A DNA stretch of 64,000 nucleotides from Erythrobacter aureus (lineage in GTDB: Bacteria > Pseudomonadota > Alphaproteobacteria > Sphingomonadales > Sphingomonadaceae), in the NCBI RefSeq assembly GCF_003355455.1, contig NZ_CP031357.1:784501-848500 (forward strand), written 5' to 3'. Under the pieces are notes generated by a model, which worked only from the letters and a program-made list of their open reading frames with translations, did no database searches and was not told where the DNA came from. Below are positions 34,087 through 42,890 of this stretch, in pieces (position 1 is the stretch's first letter; each line of letters opens with the position of its first letter). The position numbers and the translations under genes were made by a program.

Positions 34087-35649
34087 GTGGTACGGCCCGC
34101 AACCCACATCTGGCGGCTTCTCAAATGGGGCCGCACGCTGGCACGCCACGGTGCGCTGCGCGGGATTGAGCGCGATCCCAACACACCGCCGCCGGTCAAG
34201 CGGCTGGTGCGTATTGCCCGCTTCGGCACCGTGCAGCCCAAGGAACCCGACTATGCGGGCGCTTTCCGCGAAATCGGCCCGGCGGCGATCAAGCTCGGCC
34301 AGACGCTCGCCACGCGGCCCGACCTCGTCGGCGAGGACGCGGCCCGCAATCTGCTGACCTTGCAGGACGATCTGCCACCGGTCGCCTTCGAGCACATCAA
34401 GCAGAGTATAGAGGCGAGCTTCGAGCAGCCTCTCACGGCGCTGTATTCCGAATTCGATCCCGTCCCGATCGGTGCCGCCTCGATCGCACAGGTTCACCGC
34501 GCGGTCACGACCGAGGGCAAGCAGGTTGCGGTCAAGGTGCTGCGCCCCGGCGTGCGCGAGCAGTTCGCGCGCGACATCGACACCTATGAATGGGCCGCCG
34601 CGCATGTCGAGGCGATGGGCGGCGAGGCTTCGCGCCTCCGCCCGCGCCTGGTCATCGCCAATTTCAAGCGCTGGACCAATCGCGAACTCGATCTCCGGCG
34701 CGAAGCCGCCTCCGCCTCGGAACTCGCCGAACATATGGTCGGCACGCCTGGATACGAGATACCCGGCATCGACTGGGACCGCACCAATGGCCGGGTTATG
34801 ACCATCGACTGGATCGACGGCATCAAGATCAGCAATACCGAGGCCATCCGCGCGGCGGGCCACGATACCGAAGACCTTGCCAGTCGTCTGGTGCTGGCCT
34901 TCCTCAAGCAGGCGATCGCTGCGGGCTTCTTTCATGCCGACATGCACCAGGGCAATTTGTTCGTGAAGGCGGACGGGACCATTGCCGCGATCGATTTCGG
35001 CATCATGGGCCGGATCGACCGGCGCGCGCGCATGTGGCTGGCGGAAATCCTCTACGGGCTGACGACCGGCAATTACAAACGCGTCGCCGAAATCCATTTC
35101 GAGGCGCAATATGTGCCGAGCTATCACAATGTCGACGAATTCGCGACGGCGCTGCGCGCGGTGGGCGAGCCGATGCGCGGCAAGCCGGTGAGCGAGCTGT
35201 CGGTCGGGCAGATGCTCGACGGACTGTTCGCCATTACTCGCGATTTCGACATGCAGACGCAGCCGCACCTGCTGCTGCTGCAAAAGACCATGGTGATGGT
35301 CGAGGGCATCGCCACGCAGCTCAATCCCAGCATCAATATGTGGGACACTTCCGCACCCTATGTCCGCAGCTGGATCCGCGACGAGCTGGGTCCGGAAGCC
35401 GCGATTGCCGACCGTATTCGCGAGGATACCGAGACGCTGCTGCGCATTCCCGACCTCGTCCGCAGGATCGAGGATCGCTTTCCGCCCAAGGGCGGCGCGC
35501 CCGAACCGCCACCGCTGCCCGATGTGGAATTGATGTGGGAAAGGCGCCGTCGCAAGGAGCGTTCGCGAGGGCTGCTGGGCTATGCCGTGGCGGCAGTGGC
35601 AGGGGGGCTGGCGACATGGGCGGCGATAGCACAGGGGTGGATCGGCTAG
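34087..35649 (+). CDS. ubiB: Ubiquinone biosynthesis kinase-like protein UbiB
   Basis: Atypical ADCK/ABC1-family protein kinase-like ATPase needed for ubiquinone biosynthesis, 520 residues, starting at GTG. Motifs include the KxGQ loop AAIKLGQTLATRPD (about 62-75), the Ala-rich nucleotide loop IGAASIAQVH (about 131-140), VAVKVLRPG (catalytic Lys region), HADMHQGNLFV (about 279-289) and IDFGIMGRI (metal Asp). The C-terminus has a hydrophobic helix (GYAVAAVAGGLATWAAIAQG) that anchors it to the membrane. Downstream of ubiE by three bases. Confidence 0.95.
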   Translation: MVRPATHIWRLLKWGRTLARHGALRGIERDPNTPPPVKRLVRIARFGTVQPKEPDYAGAFREIGPAAIKLGQTLATRPDLVGEDAARNLLTLQDDLPPVAFEHIKQSIEASFEQPLTALYSEFDPVPIGAASIAQVHRAVTTEGKQVAVKVLRPGVREQFARDIDTYEWAAAHVEAMGGEASRLRPRLVIANFKRWTNRELDLRREAASASELAEHMVGTPGYEIPGIDWDRTNGRVMTIDWIDGIKISNTEAIRAAGHDTEDLASRLVLAFLKQAIAAGFFHADMHQGNLFVKADGTIAAIDFGIMGRIDRRARMWLAEILYGLTTGNYKRVAEIHFEAQYVPSYHNVDEFATALRAVGEPMRGKPVSELSVGQMLDGLFAITRDFDMQTQPHLLLLQKTMVMVEGIATQLNPSINMWDTSAPYVRSWIRDELGPEAAIADRIREDTETLLRIPDLVRRIEDRFPPKGGAPEPPPLPDVELMWERRRRKERSRGLLGYAVAAVAGGLATWAAIAQGWIG

Positions 35650-36758
35650 GCAAAGCCGCTACGGCGCCAGCCTGGGACCGCTTCGCCCACTGGAGGTCAT
35701 GGCCCGCCCGCATTCTGTTGGCGGCGGTGGTTGCCCTGCTGGTTCTTGCCGCGCTCACTCCGCTGGGTGCACGCATGGATGGCATGCCCGCGGAAGGTCT
35801 CGACCTGCCCTCCAACGAGCCGTCAGCCGAGAGCCAACCTCGGCGCGACGATGATCTTGCCTTCTACGATCGCGTGATCGAGCGGATCGCGGGCGGTGAG
35901 GCCTATTACGATTTCGTCGTCGAGGAGCAGCGCGCGAGCGACTATCCGGTGCGTCCGGGCCTTGCGGTGCGGCTCCCGACGCTCGCCTATATCCACGCTG
36001 CTCTGGGCGAAGCGGGGATGACTGTCCTCGCGATCCTGCTGATGGGCGCGACTGTCTGGGCGTGGTGGAAACGCCTCGGCGAAGAACCGGGCGGTCGGCG
36101 CGTGCAGCGGATCGGTACGGCGTTCATGTTGATGGGCGCTTCGCTCGGGGTCCACCGCTATCATTTCGTGCTGCATGAACTGTGGGCTGGAATGCTTCTG
36201 GCGCTGGCCTTTGGGCTGCACCGGCCCGGGCGCTGGGGCGGGGCTCTGGCTGTGGCGGCCCTGGCTTTGGCCATCCGCGAACATGCCTTGCCTTTTGTCC
36301 TACTCATGGGCGCGATGGCGGTCTGGCGGCGCGATTGGAAGGAGGCAGCGGCATGGGGCGTTCTGATAGTGGCTTTTCTTGCGGCAATAGCCTGGCATTT
36401 TTCGCTGGTTTCGTCGCACGTCCTGCCCAGCGATCCCGAAAGCCCCGACTGGCTGGTGCTGCGCGGATTATCGGGCTGGCTCGGCAATATCGTCTTGAGC
36501 TCGAACCTGCGCTTCCTGCCGCATGAAATTGCCGGACCGCTGGTTCTGCTGATGGTGCTCGGCTGGGCGGGCTGGAAATCGCCGGCAGGCACGACCGGTA
36601 CGCTCCTTTTTCTTGGCTATGGTCTTGCCTTCATGCTCGCGGGTCGGGCGAACAATTTCTACTGGGGGGCGGTCGTGGCGCCTGCAATGTTCGTCGGGCT
36701 CGCCTTCGTGCCCATGGCCATCACGTCTTTGGTGCAATCTGCGCGAGGTAAGGCGTGA
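35616..36758 (+). CDS. Polytopic membrane protein, first of two tandem paralogues
   Basis: Integral membrane protein of 380 residues with about eight hydrophobic segments. I start at ATG 35616, which overlaps the end of ubiB by 34 bases and has AGGGGGG upstream. A periplasmic region after TM1 has FYDRVIERIAGGEAYYDFVV; later come LHELWAGMLLALAF, LAIREHALPFVLLMGAMAV and a final hydrophobic pair. The next gene encodes a protein with the same order of motifs, so they arose by duplication. Function unknown; the layout resembles glycosyltransferase-like or dolichyl-type polytopic proteins, but no catalytic motif is certain. Confidence 0.78.
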   Translation: MGGDSTGVDRLGKAATAPAWDRFAHWRSWPARILLAAVVALLVLAALTPLGARMDGMPAEGLDLPSNEPSAESQPRRDDDLAFYDRVIERIAGGEAYYDFVVEEQRASDYPVRPGLAVRLPTLAYIHAALGEAGMTVLAILLMGATVWAWWKRLGEEPGGRRVQRIGTAFMLMGASLGVHRYHFVLHELWAGMLLALAFGLHRPGRWGGALAVAALALAIREHALPFVLLMGAMAVWRRDWKEAAAWGVLIVAFLAAIAWHFSLVSSHVLPSDPESPDWLVLRGLSGWLGNIVLSSNLRFLPHEIAGPLVLLMVLGWAGWKSPAGTTGTLLFLGYGLAFMLAGRANNFYWGAVVAPAMFVGLAFVPMAITSLVQSARGKA

Positions 36759-37849
36759 CCCTGCCCGAACGGCCTTTCGCACGTTTGCCGCGTTGGGCGG
36801 CATTGGCGCTGCTGCTGGCTCTGCTGTTCGCCTGTGTCTGGAACGCCTTTGCGCTCGAGGCGCGCAATGCTGCGCACGAGGCGGATATCGAACAGCGGCT
36901 CGAACGCGGACAGCGGGTCGATATGGACCTCTACCGCGCGGTCAACGCGCGCGTGGCGGCCGGAGAGGACTATTACAGAGCGGTGGCAGACGAGCATCGC
37001 GATTTCGGCATGCCGCTGACGCCTTTCGTCACTGTGCGTACACCGATTCTGGCATGGACGAGCGCGCTTTGGGGGGAAGGGGGCTGGCGCATTATCGCGG
37101 TAATTCTCTGGAGCGCGAATGTGCTGGGTTGGATGGTCGCTTTGCGACGGGAACGGCGGTTGGAACGCCTCGCCGCAGGTGCGCTGGCCGGGCTGTTCGG
37201 CATGGTGGCGTTCATTGCCGACATTCCTTTCAGCCACGAAATCCTGGCCGGGATGCTGCTGTCGCTGGCGCTGGCCGCTTCGGCGGGCAGCCTGTGGGTT
37301 GGCGGCTTGATGCTGGCATTCGCCGCAATCGCCTTGCGCGAACTGGCGCTGCCCTTCCTGCTTGCGTGGGGCGCCATCGCCATATTCGCGGGCGAACGAC
37401 GCAAGCTGGTCGCGATTTCAGGCGCACTGGTCCTGATCGCGCTTGGCCTTGCCCTTCACGCGTCGGCTGTCGCCGATGTGCGTGCGCCCGGCGATCTCGT
37501 CTCGCCGGGCTGGCGCGGGATGGTCGGACCCGCTCTGCCGTTTTACGGCATCCACATCACCACCTTGCTGCAAACGCTTCCTGCATGGCTCGCCGGCCCG
37601 CTCGGTGTGCTCCCGCTGTTCGGCTGGCTTGCCGTGGGTGGTCGGCTTGGCACATTCGCCAGCCTGTGGTTCGCAGGCTTCATGGCAGCGGTCGCGATTT
37701 TCGCGCGGCCGGAAAATGTCTATTGGATGGGCCTGTTCATCCCCGCCTACGGTGTTGGGCTGGCCTTCGCCCCACGTGCTCTCGTCGACCTGGCCGGTGC
37801 GATCAGGCGTCCGGTTTCGGAACGCCCCAGGCCCGCATTGCCACGATGA
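36755..37849 (+). CDS. Polytopic membrane protein, second tandem paralogue
   Basis: Integral membrane protein of 364 residues beginning at a GTG that overlaps the previous stop (GTGA). Matching segments to the first copy: YRAVNARVAAGEDYYRAVAD, then SHEILAGMLLSLAL, and ALRELALPFLLAWGAIAIF, at similar spacings. Overall identity looks low, so the duplication is old. Seven or eight TM helices. Its 3' end overlaps, in opposite direction, the last 47 bases of the gene at 37803-38192. Function unknown. Confidence 0.78.
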   Translation: MTLPERPFARLPRWAALALLLALLFACVWNAFALEARNAAHEADIEQRLERGQRVDMDLYRAVNARVAAGEDYYRAVADEHRDFGMPLTPFVTVRTPILAWTSALWGEGGWRIIAVILWSANVLGWMVALRRERRLERLAAGALAGLFGMVAFIADIPFSHEILAGMLLSLALAASAGSLWVGGLMLAFAAIALRELALPFLLAWGAIAIFAGERRKLVAISGALVLIALGLALHASAVADVRAPGDLVSPGWRGMVGPALPFYGIHITTLLQTLPAWLAGPLGVLPLFGWLAVGGRLGTFASLWFAGFMAAVAIFARPENVYWMGLFIPAYGVGLAFAPRALVDLAGAIRRPVSERPRPALPR

Positions 37850-38192
37850 TGACGATGCAATGGAAAGCCTCCACCGCCATGGGCATCATCCACCCGTCAT
37901 AGGGGCCTTGCGCGATCACGTTGATGAACCGCCCGATAAAGGCGATGCCGAACAGGCCGAGCGCGGGCAGCAACGCTTCGGGACGCCGTTTCCATGCGCC
38001 CCAGGCAAGCGACACCGCAGTCACATAGAAGAACGCGGTCATGTCTCCGCGCAGGGTGGATTCGCCATGAGTGGATGCGATCGCCAGCCCGAAATCGCCC
38101 GCCGCGCCTGCCGGGTCGACCAGAAAGCTGGTTCCCAGCACCAGATCGAGGATCGCCAGCGCAAGCAGTATCGCGCTCAGGATCACATGCAT
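37803..38192 (-). CDS. Four-helix membrane protein
   Basis: Protein of 129 residues with four TM helices: about 1-22 (with LDLVLGTSFL), 47-68 (MTAFFYVTAVSLAWGAW), 73-95 and 100-122. Polar loops contain STLRGDMTAFFYV and GPYDGWMMPMAVEAFH. Size and helix pattern are similar to DUF4345-type proteins; not certain. It is convergent with, and overlaps by 47 bases, the second paralogous membrane protein gene. Confidence 0.7.
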   Translation of the reverse strand: MHVILSAILLALAILDLVLGTSFLVDPAGAAGDFGLAIASTHGESTLRGDMTAFFYVTAVSLAWGAWKRRPEALLPALGLFGIAFIGRFINVIAQGPYDGWMMPMAVEAFHCIVIIVAMRAWGVPKPDA

Positions 38193-38377
38193 GAAAACCT
38201 CCCCGTTTCCCCTTTTTTCACCATGTGATGTTAGGCGGATTCGGGAAAAACGCCAGTGCTATGCGCTGGTCATGTCGGACAGGGGGCGCTAGCAAGCGCA
38301 GCGATGAGTTTACGGGTTACCATTCGCCGATCGGCCCGGAAGGGCACGGGCATGATGCAGGCCGGTGGGGGCGCGGC

Positions 38378-40066
38378 ATGAGCGGTCCGAAGATCCTGCT
38401 CGTCATCGGCGGCGGCATCGCGGCCTACAAGTCGTGCGAGCTCGTCCGGCTGATCCGCAAGGCGGGGGGCGAGGTGACGTGTGTGCTGACCAAGGGCGGA
38501 CAGCAATTCGTCACCCCGATGGCGCTCGCCGCCCTGTCCGAGAACAAGGTCTATACCTCGCTGTTCGATCTCAAGGACGAGGTCGAGATGGGGCACATCC
38601 AACTCAGTCGCGAGGCCGACCTCGTGGTCGTTTGCCCTGCCACCGCAGACCTGCTGGCCAAAATGGCGGCCGGCATTGCCGACGATCTCGCCACCACGCT
38701 GATCCTCGCCACCGACAAGCCGGTGCTGACCGTGCCGGCGATGAATGTGAAGATGTGGGAGAATTCGGCAACCAAGCGCAATGCCGACTGGCTGCGCCAG
38801 GCGGGTGTGGCAGTAATGGATCCGGACGAAGGCCCGATGGCGTGCGGCGAGTTCGGTCCAGGCCGGATGCCCGAGCCACCTGCGATCCTGGGCCGCATCG
38901 GCGAGGAGCTGGGTCTCGATATCGAGCTGCCCGAACTGATGGCGCCCGCGCCCGCGCAGCTTGCGGCGCCCAAAGAGGACATCGCCGACGATTCCTACAC
39001 GGCGGAAGACCTCGAGGACGAGGACGAGGCGGAGCCGAGCGGCGGCGGATTGGGCGGCCTGCTTGCGATGATTATTCCGCGCTCGACCCAGCAGCGCAGC
39101 CACGAGGAGATCGAGGCCGAGCTCGAGGACTTGCCCGAAGCGGATGCGCCCGAGATCGCCGAACCGCCCGAGGCGGGCGAACCGCTGCCCGATGCGGGCC
39201 CGATCCTTGCCCAGAAGGGCAAGGCGTCGTCCGCCCCGCCGATCGACCCCGCAGCGCTCAACCACGAAGTCGCTCGGCAGGACATGCGCGCCATGCCGCA
39301 GCCGGTCGCGGATCGGACTGCGACCACTACAGTCGCATTCGACGATTCCCCGCTGGCGGGACAGGCCGCTTTCGATCCCGATCCGGCGCATCGCCCACTC
39401 TACGGCAAGCATGTGCTGATCACCGCCGGGCCGACCCGCGAACCGATCGATCCGGTGCGCTATATCGCCAACCGGTCGAGCGGGAAGCAGGGCTTCGCCA
39501 TCGCCGCGATGGCCGCCGCCGCCGGTGCGCGGGTCACGCTGATCGCCGGGCCGGTCCATTTGCCGACGCCGGTGGGGGTGGACCGTGTCGATGTGGAAAC
39601 GGCCGAGGACATGGCCGAAGAGGTGCGCCGCGCCCTGCCGGTAGACATCGCCTTCATGGTCGCCGCCGTTGCCGACTGGAAGAGCAAACATGTCGCGGGC
39701 GAAAAGATGAAGAAGCGCGGCAGCGCACCGCCAGCCCTGATCCTGGCCGAGAACCCCGACATCCTCGCCAGCACCGCCGCGGGGCAGAAACGACCGACAT
39801 TGTTGATCGGCTTCGCCGCGGAGACCGAGAACGTGGTCGAGAATGCCAAGTCGAAGCGCAAGCGCAAGGGCGCCGACTGGATCATAGCCAACAATGTTTC
39901 GGGCGCGGAAGGCGACAGCGTGATGGGCGGCGACCTGAACCAGGTTCACATCGTCACCGCGAGCGGTGTCGAAAGCCTGCCGGAAATGCCCAAGGAAGAC
40001 GTGGCGCGCGAACTGGTGCTTCGCGCCGCCGAAGCCCTGCATCCCGTAGAGGACGACCATGACTGA
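38378..40066 (+). CDS. coaBC: Bifunctional CoaBC with long acidic linker
   Basis: Coenzyme A biosynthesis fusion enzyme: phosphopantothenoylcysteine decarboxylase (CoaC, N-terminal) and phosphopantothenate-cysteine ligase (CoaB, C-terminal). CoaC, about residues 1-188, has LLVIGGGIAAYKSCELVR, the His in HIQLSREADL, PAMN and MACGEFGPGRM with the active Cys. CoaB, from about residue 341, starts HVLITAGPTREPIDPVRYI and has NRSSGKQGFAIA and MVAAVADWK. Between them is an unusual 150-residue linker, Glu/Asp/Pro/Ala rich, with a short hydrophobic patch (GGLGGLLAMIIPR). The total of 562 residues exceeds the usual 390-430. The start codon ATG 38378 is used. Confidence 0.94.
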   Translation: MSGPKILLVIGGGIAAYKSCELVRLIRKAGGEVTCVLTKGGQQFVTPMALAALSENKVYTSLFDLKDEVEMGHIQLSREADLVVVCPATADLLAKMAAGIADDLATTLILATDKPVLTVPAMNVKMWENSATKRNADWLRQAGVAVMDPDEGPMACGEFGPGRMPEPPAILGRIGEELGLDIELPELMAPAPAQLAAPKEDIADDSYTAEDLEDEDEAEPSGGGLGGLLAMIIPRSTQQRSHEEIEAELEDLPEADAPEIAEPPEAGEPLPDAGPILAQKGKASSAPPIDPAALNHEVARQDMRAMPQPVADRTATTTVAFDDSPLAGQAAFDPDPAHRPLYGKHVLITAGPTREPIDPVRYIANRSSGKQGFAIAAMAAAAGARVTLIAGPVHLPTPVGVDRVDVETAEDMAEEVRRALPVDIAFMVAAVADWKSKHVAGEKMKKRGSAPPALILAENPDILASTAAGQKRPTLLIGFAAETENVVENAKSKRKRKGADWIIANNVSGAEGDSVMGGDLNQVHIVTASGVESLPEMPKEDVARELVLRAAEALHPVEDDHD

Positions 40067-40520
40067 ACCCGTCGGCGTGCGGCTCAAGCGCCTGCCTCAT
40101 GGACGCGGGCTCGATCTGCCCGCCTATGCCACCAGCGGCGCGGCGGGGATGGACGTGCTCGCGGCCGAAGACCTGACCCTGAAACCGGGCCAGCGCCATG
40201 CGGTTGCGACCGGCTTAGCCTTGGCGATCCCCGAAGGGTATGAAATCCAGGTCCGCCCGCGTTCGGGCCTGGCATTGAAGCACGGCATTACCGTGCCGAA
40301 CACGCCGGGCACGATCGACAGCGATTATCGGGGTGAGGTGAAGGTCATCGTAATCAATCATGGCGCTGGCGATTTCGCGATCGCGCGGGGCGACCGTATC
40401 GCCCAACTGGTGCTGGCTCCGGTCACCCAGGCCGCGTGGGAAGAGGTCGAAGAACTCGACGAGACCGATCGCGGTGCGGGCGGTTTCGGATCAACCGGCG
40501 GGCACGCGCGGCTTGGCTAG
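40059..40520 (+). CDS. dut: Deoxyuridine 5'-triphosphate nucleotidohydrolase
   Basis: dUTPase, 153 residues, converts dUTP to dUMP and pyrophosphate, keeping uracil out of DNA and feeding dTMP synthesis. All five motifs are visible in order: AAGMDVLA, RPRSGLALK, NTPGTIDSDYRGEV, GDRIAQLVLAPV and the C-terminal RGAGGFGSTG. It overlaps the coaBC end by eight bases; the coaBC-dut neighbourhood is conserved in many proteobacteria. Confidence 0.97.
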   Translation: MTEPVGVRLKRLPHGRGLDLPAYATSGAAGMDVLAAEDLTLKPGQRHAVATGLALAIPEGYEIQVRPRSGLALKHGITVPNTPGTIDSDYRGEVKVIVINHGAGDFAIARGDRIAQLVLAPVTQAAWEEVEELDETDRGAGGFGSTGGHARLG

Positions 40521-40810
40521 ATGACCTTGCCGGTCGCCAGTTCGACCCAAAGGAGCATCGCGATTGCAACCGCCCCGCCAATGCCGATCAGCCGCGCCGA
40601 GGGTGTCCGGGCGAGCCGCAAGACGATTTCCAGGCCGATGCCGAGCAGGGCGAGCAGCGCGGCCATGCCCGCGAAATCGCGCAGATCCCAGGCCACTTCG
40701 CCGGTGAATTGCATCGCGATTGCCGGGGTCATCAGCACCAGCAGGGCCAGGCCGACATATACGCGACGGACCGATCCCGATCGGGGCAGCCGCAAGTCGG
40801 GTCTAATCAT
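40517..40810 (-). CDS. Small three-helix membrane protein
   Basis: Protein of 97 residues with an Arg-rich N-terminus (MIRPDLRLPRSGSVRRV) and three hydrophobic helices at about 17-36, 45-67 and 74-92. A strong AGGAGATGGGAA context precedes the ATG. Its stop overlaps the dut stop by four bases, convergently. Not recognised. Confidence 0.7.
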   Translation of the reverse strand: MIRPDLRLPRSGSVRRVYVGLALLVLMTPAIAMQFTGEVAWDLRDFAGMAALLALLGIGLEIVLRLARTPSARLIGIGGAVAIAMLLWVELATGKVI

Positions 40811-40917
40811 TTCCCATCTCCTTCGCCTGGTATTTTAGCCGGGGAAGGGCGCGAATGCCCAGGTCGCCCATCGAGCGAGCAGGGACGCAGGCAGAATTAA
40901 GCGAACGCAAACAAACG

Positions 40918-40951
40918 AAAAAGGGCGGTCCGATCCATCGGCCGCCCTTTT
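40918..40951 (-). terminator. Rho-independent terminator after the DUF4136 gene
   Basis: On the minus strand, an AGGGCGG...CCGCCCT stem with a small bulge and a CC loop is followed by TTTTTCGTTTG, 29 bases after the DUF4136 stop. On the plus strand the hairpin also ends in TTTT, so it could serve both directions. Confidence 0.8.
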
Positions 40952-40979
40952 CCTGTCATTGCGTCGGTCGGATGCGCCG

Positions 40980-41684
40980 CTAGTCGATACGGCGCACCGT
41001 GGTCTTTTCCGGGGCGATCGAGATGCGCAGCGTCTCGCCCGAATTGCCCGGGAAGTCGGTAAACATCGCCTCGACCAGATTGGGCACCAGATATTGCAGA
41101 CGGTTCGAGGTGGATACCGCCTGGGCCTTGCCTTCGAACAATCGCTCGCCGGTCGCCGCGCGGTCGATCTTCATGTCGATGCCGCTGGTATAGACGGTGT
41201 AGCTGCGCACCTCGGGGCCGCCGAACCACGGATCGTAGAAGCCGTAGCCCCAGCGACTGCCGTAATAGCGCGGGCGGTAATATCCGAGCCGCGAACGGTA
41301 GCCGAAGGGCGAACGGTAACCGTACCAGGGCGAATAGAACGGGTCGTGAAAGCCTGTCGTGCGCACACGCTCTCGCCCATTGTCGACCCCGTAATCGAAG
41401 CGCACCAGCAACGAGGCATCGTCTGCCGATCCAGCTTGCGCATATCCAAGCCGCGCCATCTGCGCTTCGACGAGATCGGCATATTGAGCGAATTCGAGCC
41501 CGCCCGCCAGCGCCGGGTCATCCGCGACCACATAGTAACTTTCGCCCTGCGGGGCGGGCAACTGCGTCTGATAGCGCGAAACGTCGGCTTTGAACGGCGT
41601 GGCGCAGGCGGCAAGGCCTGCCAGGATCATCGGAACGGAGGCAAGCTTGAGTGTGCGCCCCCAACCCTTTTTGCGGTCGGTCAT
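40980..41684 (-). CDS. DUF4136-type lipoprotein
   Basis: Outer-membrane or periplasmic lipoprotein of 234 residues. A lipoprotein signal ends in GLAAC (Cys about 27). The domain has DYGVDNGRERVRTT and a run rich in Tyr, Arg and Gly (YGYRSPFGYRSRLGYYRPRY), then SYTVYTSGIDMKIDRAATGE and NLVEAMFTDFPGNSGET, the C-terminal helix typical of DUF4136 proteins. Two adjacent ATGs exist (41687, 41684); AGAGGA is better spaced for 41684. Function of the family is unknown; the Tyr-rich insertion is unusual. A terminator follows. Confidence 0.85.
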   Translation of the reverse strand: MTDRKKGWGRTLKLASVPMILAGLAACATPFKADVSRYQTQLPAPQGESYYVVADDPALAGGLEFAQYADLVEAQMARLGYAQAGSADDASLLVRFDYGVDNGRERVRTTGFHDPFYSPWYGYRSPFGYRSRLGYYRPRYYGSRWGYGFYDPWFGGPEVRSYTVYTSGIDMKIDRAATGERLFEGKAQAVSTSNRLQYLVPNLVEAMFTDFPGNSGETLRISIAPEKTTVRRID

Positions 41685-41860
41685 CATCAGTCCTCTTCGA
41701 ACGAGCACGCAGTCTACCACGATTACGCGCATTTGCGCAGTCCGCCGCTTCCCCAAGGCACACTGCCAGTAACTGTGCCTGTGTGTAGACGAACGCCCAT
41801 GAACCCGATTTGAATGCCCAGATTCACATTTCTTGTATCTACGTACCGTCTTTGAAGGAC

Positions 41861-42886
41861 TTAACGGATAAGACCCAACGCAGTGTAGGCCGCCTCCAAT
41901 GTCGGCCGTCCGATTTCGCGCGCCTGGCTGGCGCCGCGCGCGAGGATTGCATCCAGCGCTTCGCGGTCGTCGAGCAATGCGGTGAAGCGCTCCGAAATAG
42001 GGCGCAGGGTTTCCACCAGCAGTTCGCCCAGCGCCGGCTTGAATTTACCGAAACCCTCGCCGCCGAAGTCCTTCAGCACGTCCTCGACGCTGGCATCGGT
42101 CAGCGCGGCATAGATTGTGACGAGGTTCAGCGCCTCGGGGCGATCTTCCAGACCCTTTTCCTCGCTCGGCAGGGGTTCTGGATCGGTTTTGGCCTTCTTG
42201 ATCTTCTTCATCACCTCGTCGGGCGAGTCGGCGAGTTCGATGCGGCTCATTTCCGAAGGGTCGGACTTGCTCATCTTCTTGGTTCCGTCCCGCAGATTCA
42301 TGATCCGCGCGGCCTTGGGCGGGCTGATCGGATCGGGCAGGGTGAATACCGGCGCATCCTCGGAAGCGAAGTCGTTATTGAACTTCTGCGCGATGTCTCG
42401 GGCGAGTTCGAGATGCTGCTTCTGATCCTCGCCCACGGGGACGTGCGTTGCCTGATACAGCAGTACGTCGGCCGCCTGCAGCACCGGATAGGTGAACAGC
42501 GCCGCGCTGGCACCTTCGCGGTTCTTGCCGCTCTTGTCCTTGAACTGCGTCATCCGGTTCAGCCAGCCCATCCGCGCAGTACCATTGAGCAACCATTGCA
42601 GTTCGGCATGGGCGGGCACCTGTGCCTGATTGAACAGCACGCTGCGCGACGGATCGATGCCGCAGGCGACCAGCGCGGCGGCCATCTCCAGCGTCGCCCG
42701 TCGCAATTCCGCCGGGTCATGCGGCATGGAAATCGCATGCAGATCGGCAAGGAAGAACAGGCATTGCTCGCCTTCGCCCATCTCGTCCTGCATCCGCACC
42801 CAATTGCGGATCGCCCCCAGATAATTGCCGAGGTGGAGATTGCCGGTAGGTTGGATGCCGGAAACTACTCTCATTGCAGGGCGCAT
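41861..42886 (-). CDS. trpS: Tryptophanyl-tRNA synthetase
   Basis: Class I aminoacyl-tRNA synthetase charging tRNATrp, 341 residues. The HIGH motif appears as PTGNLHLGNYLG (about 13-24) and KMSKS as KKMSKSDPSEMSR (about 204-216). DLHAIS and PVLQAADVLLYQATHVPVGE are the Trp-binding parts. A start at the inner ATG (42874) is possible. It begins four bases after the murJ stop, so both are on one transcript. Confidence 0.96.
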   Translation of the reverse strand: MRPAMRVVSGIQPTGNLHLGNYLGAIRNWVRMQDEMGEGEQCLFFLADLHAISMPHDPAELRRATLEMAAALVACGIDPSRSVLFNQAQVPAHAELQWLLNGTARMGWLNRMTQFKDKSGKNREGASAALFTYPVLQAADVLLYQATHVPVGEDQKQHLELARDIAQKFNNDFASEDAPVFTLPDPISPPKAARIMNLRDGTKKMSKSDPSEMSRIELADSPDEVMKKIKKAKTDPEPLPSEEKGLEDRPEALNLVTIYAALTDASVEDVLKDFGGEGFGKFKPALGELLVETLRPISERFTALLDDREALDAILARGASQAREIGRPTLEAAYTALGLIR

Positions 42887-42890
42887 GGGA

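Noticed and set aside
33346..35283. 645-codon open frame antisense to ubiE-ubiB
   Set aside because: Mirror of two well-supported genes in GC-rich DNA; product is His/Arg/Asp-rich without domains, and no ribosome binding site.
34590..35615. Upstream extension of the membrane-protein frame through ubiB
   Set aside because: Overlaps the conserved ubiB gene in another frame; the hydrophobic protein begins only after 35616.
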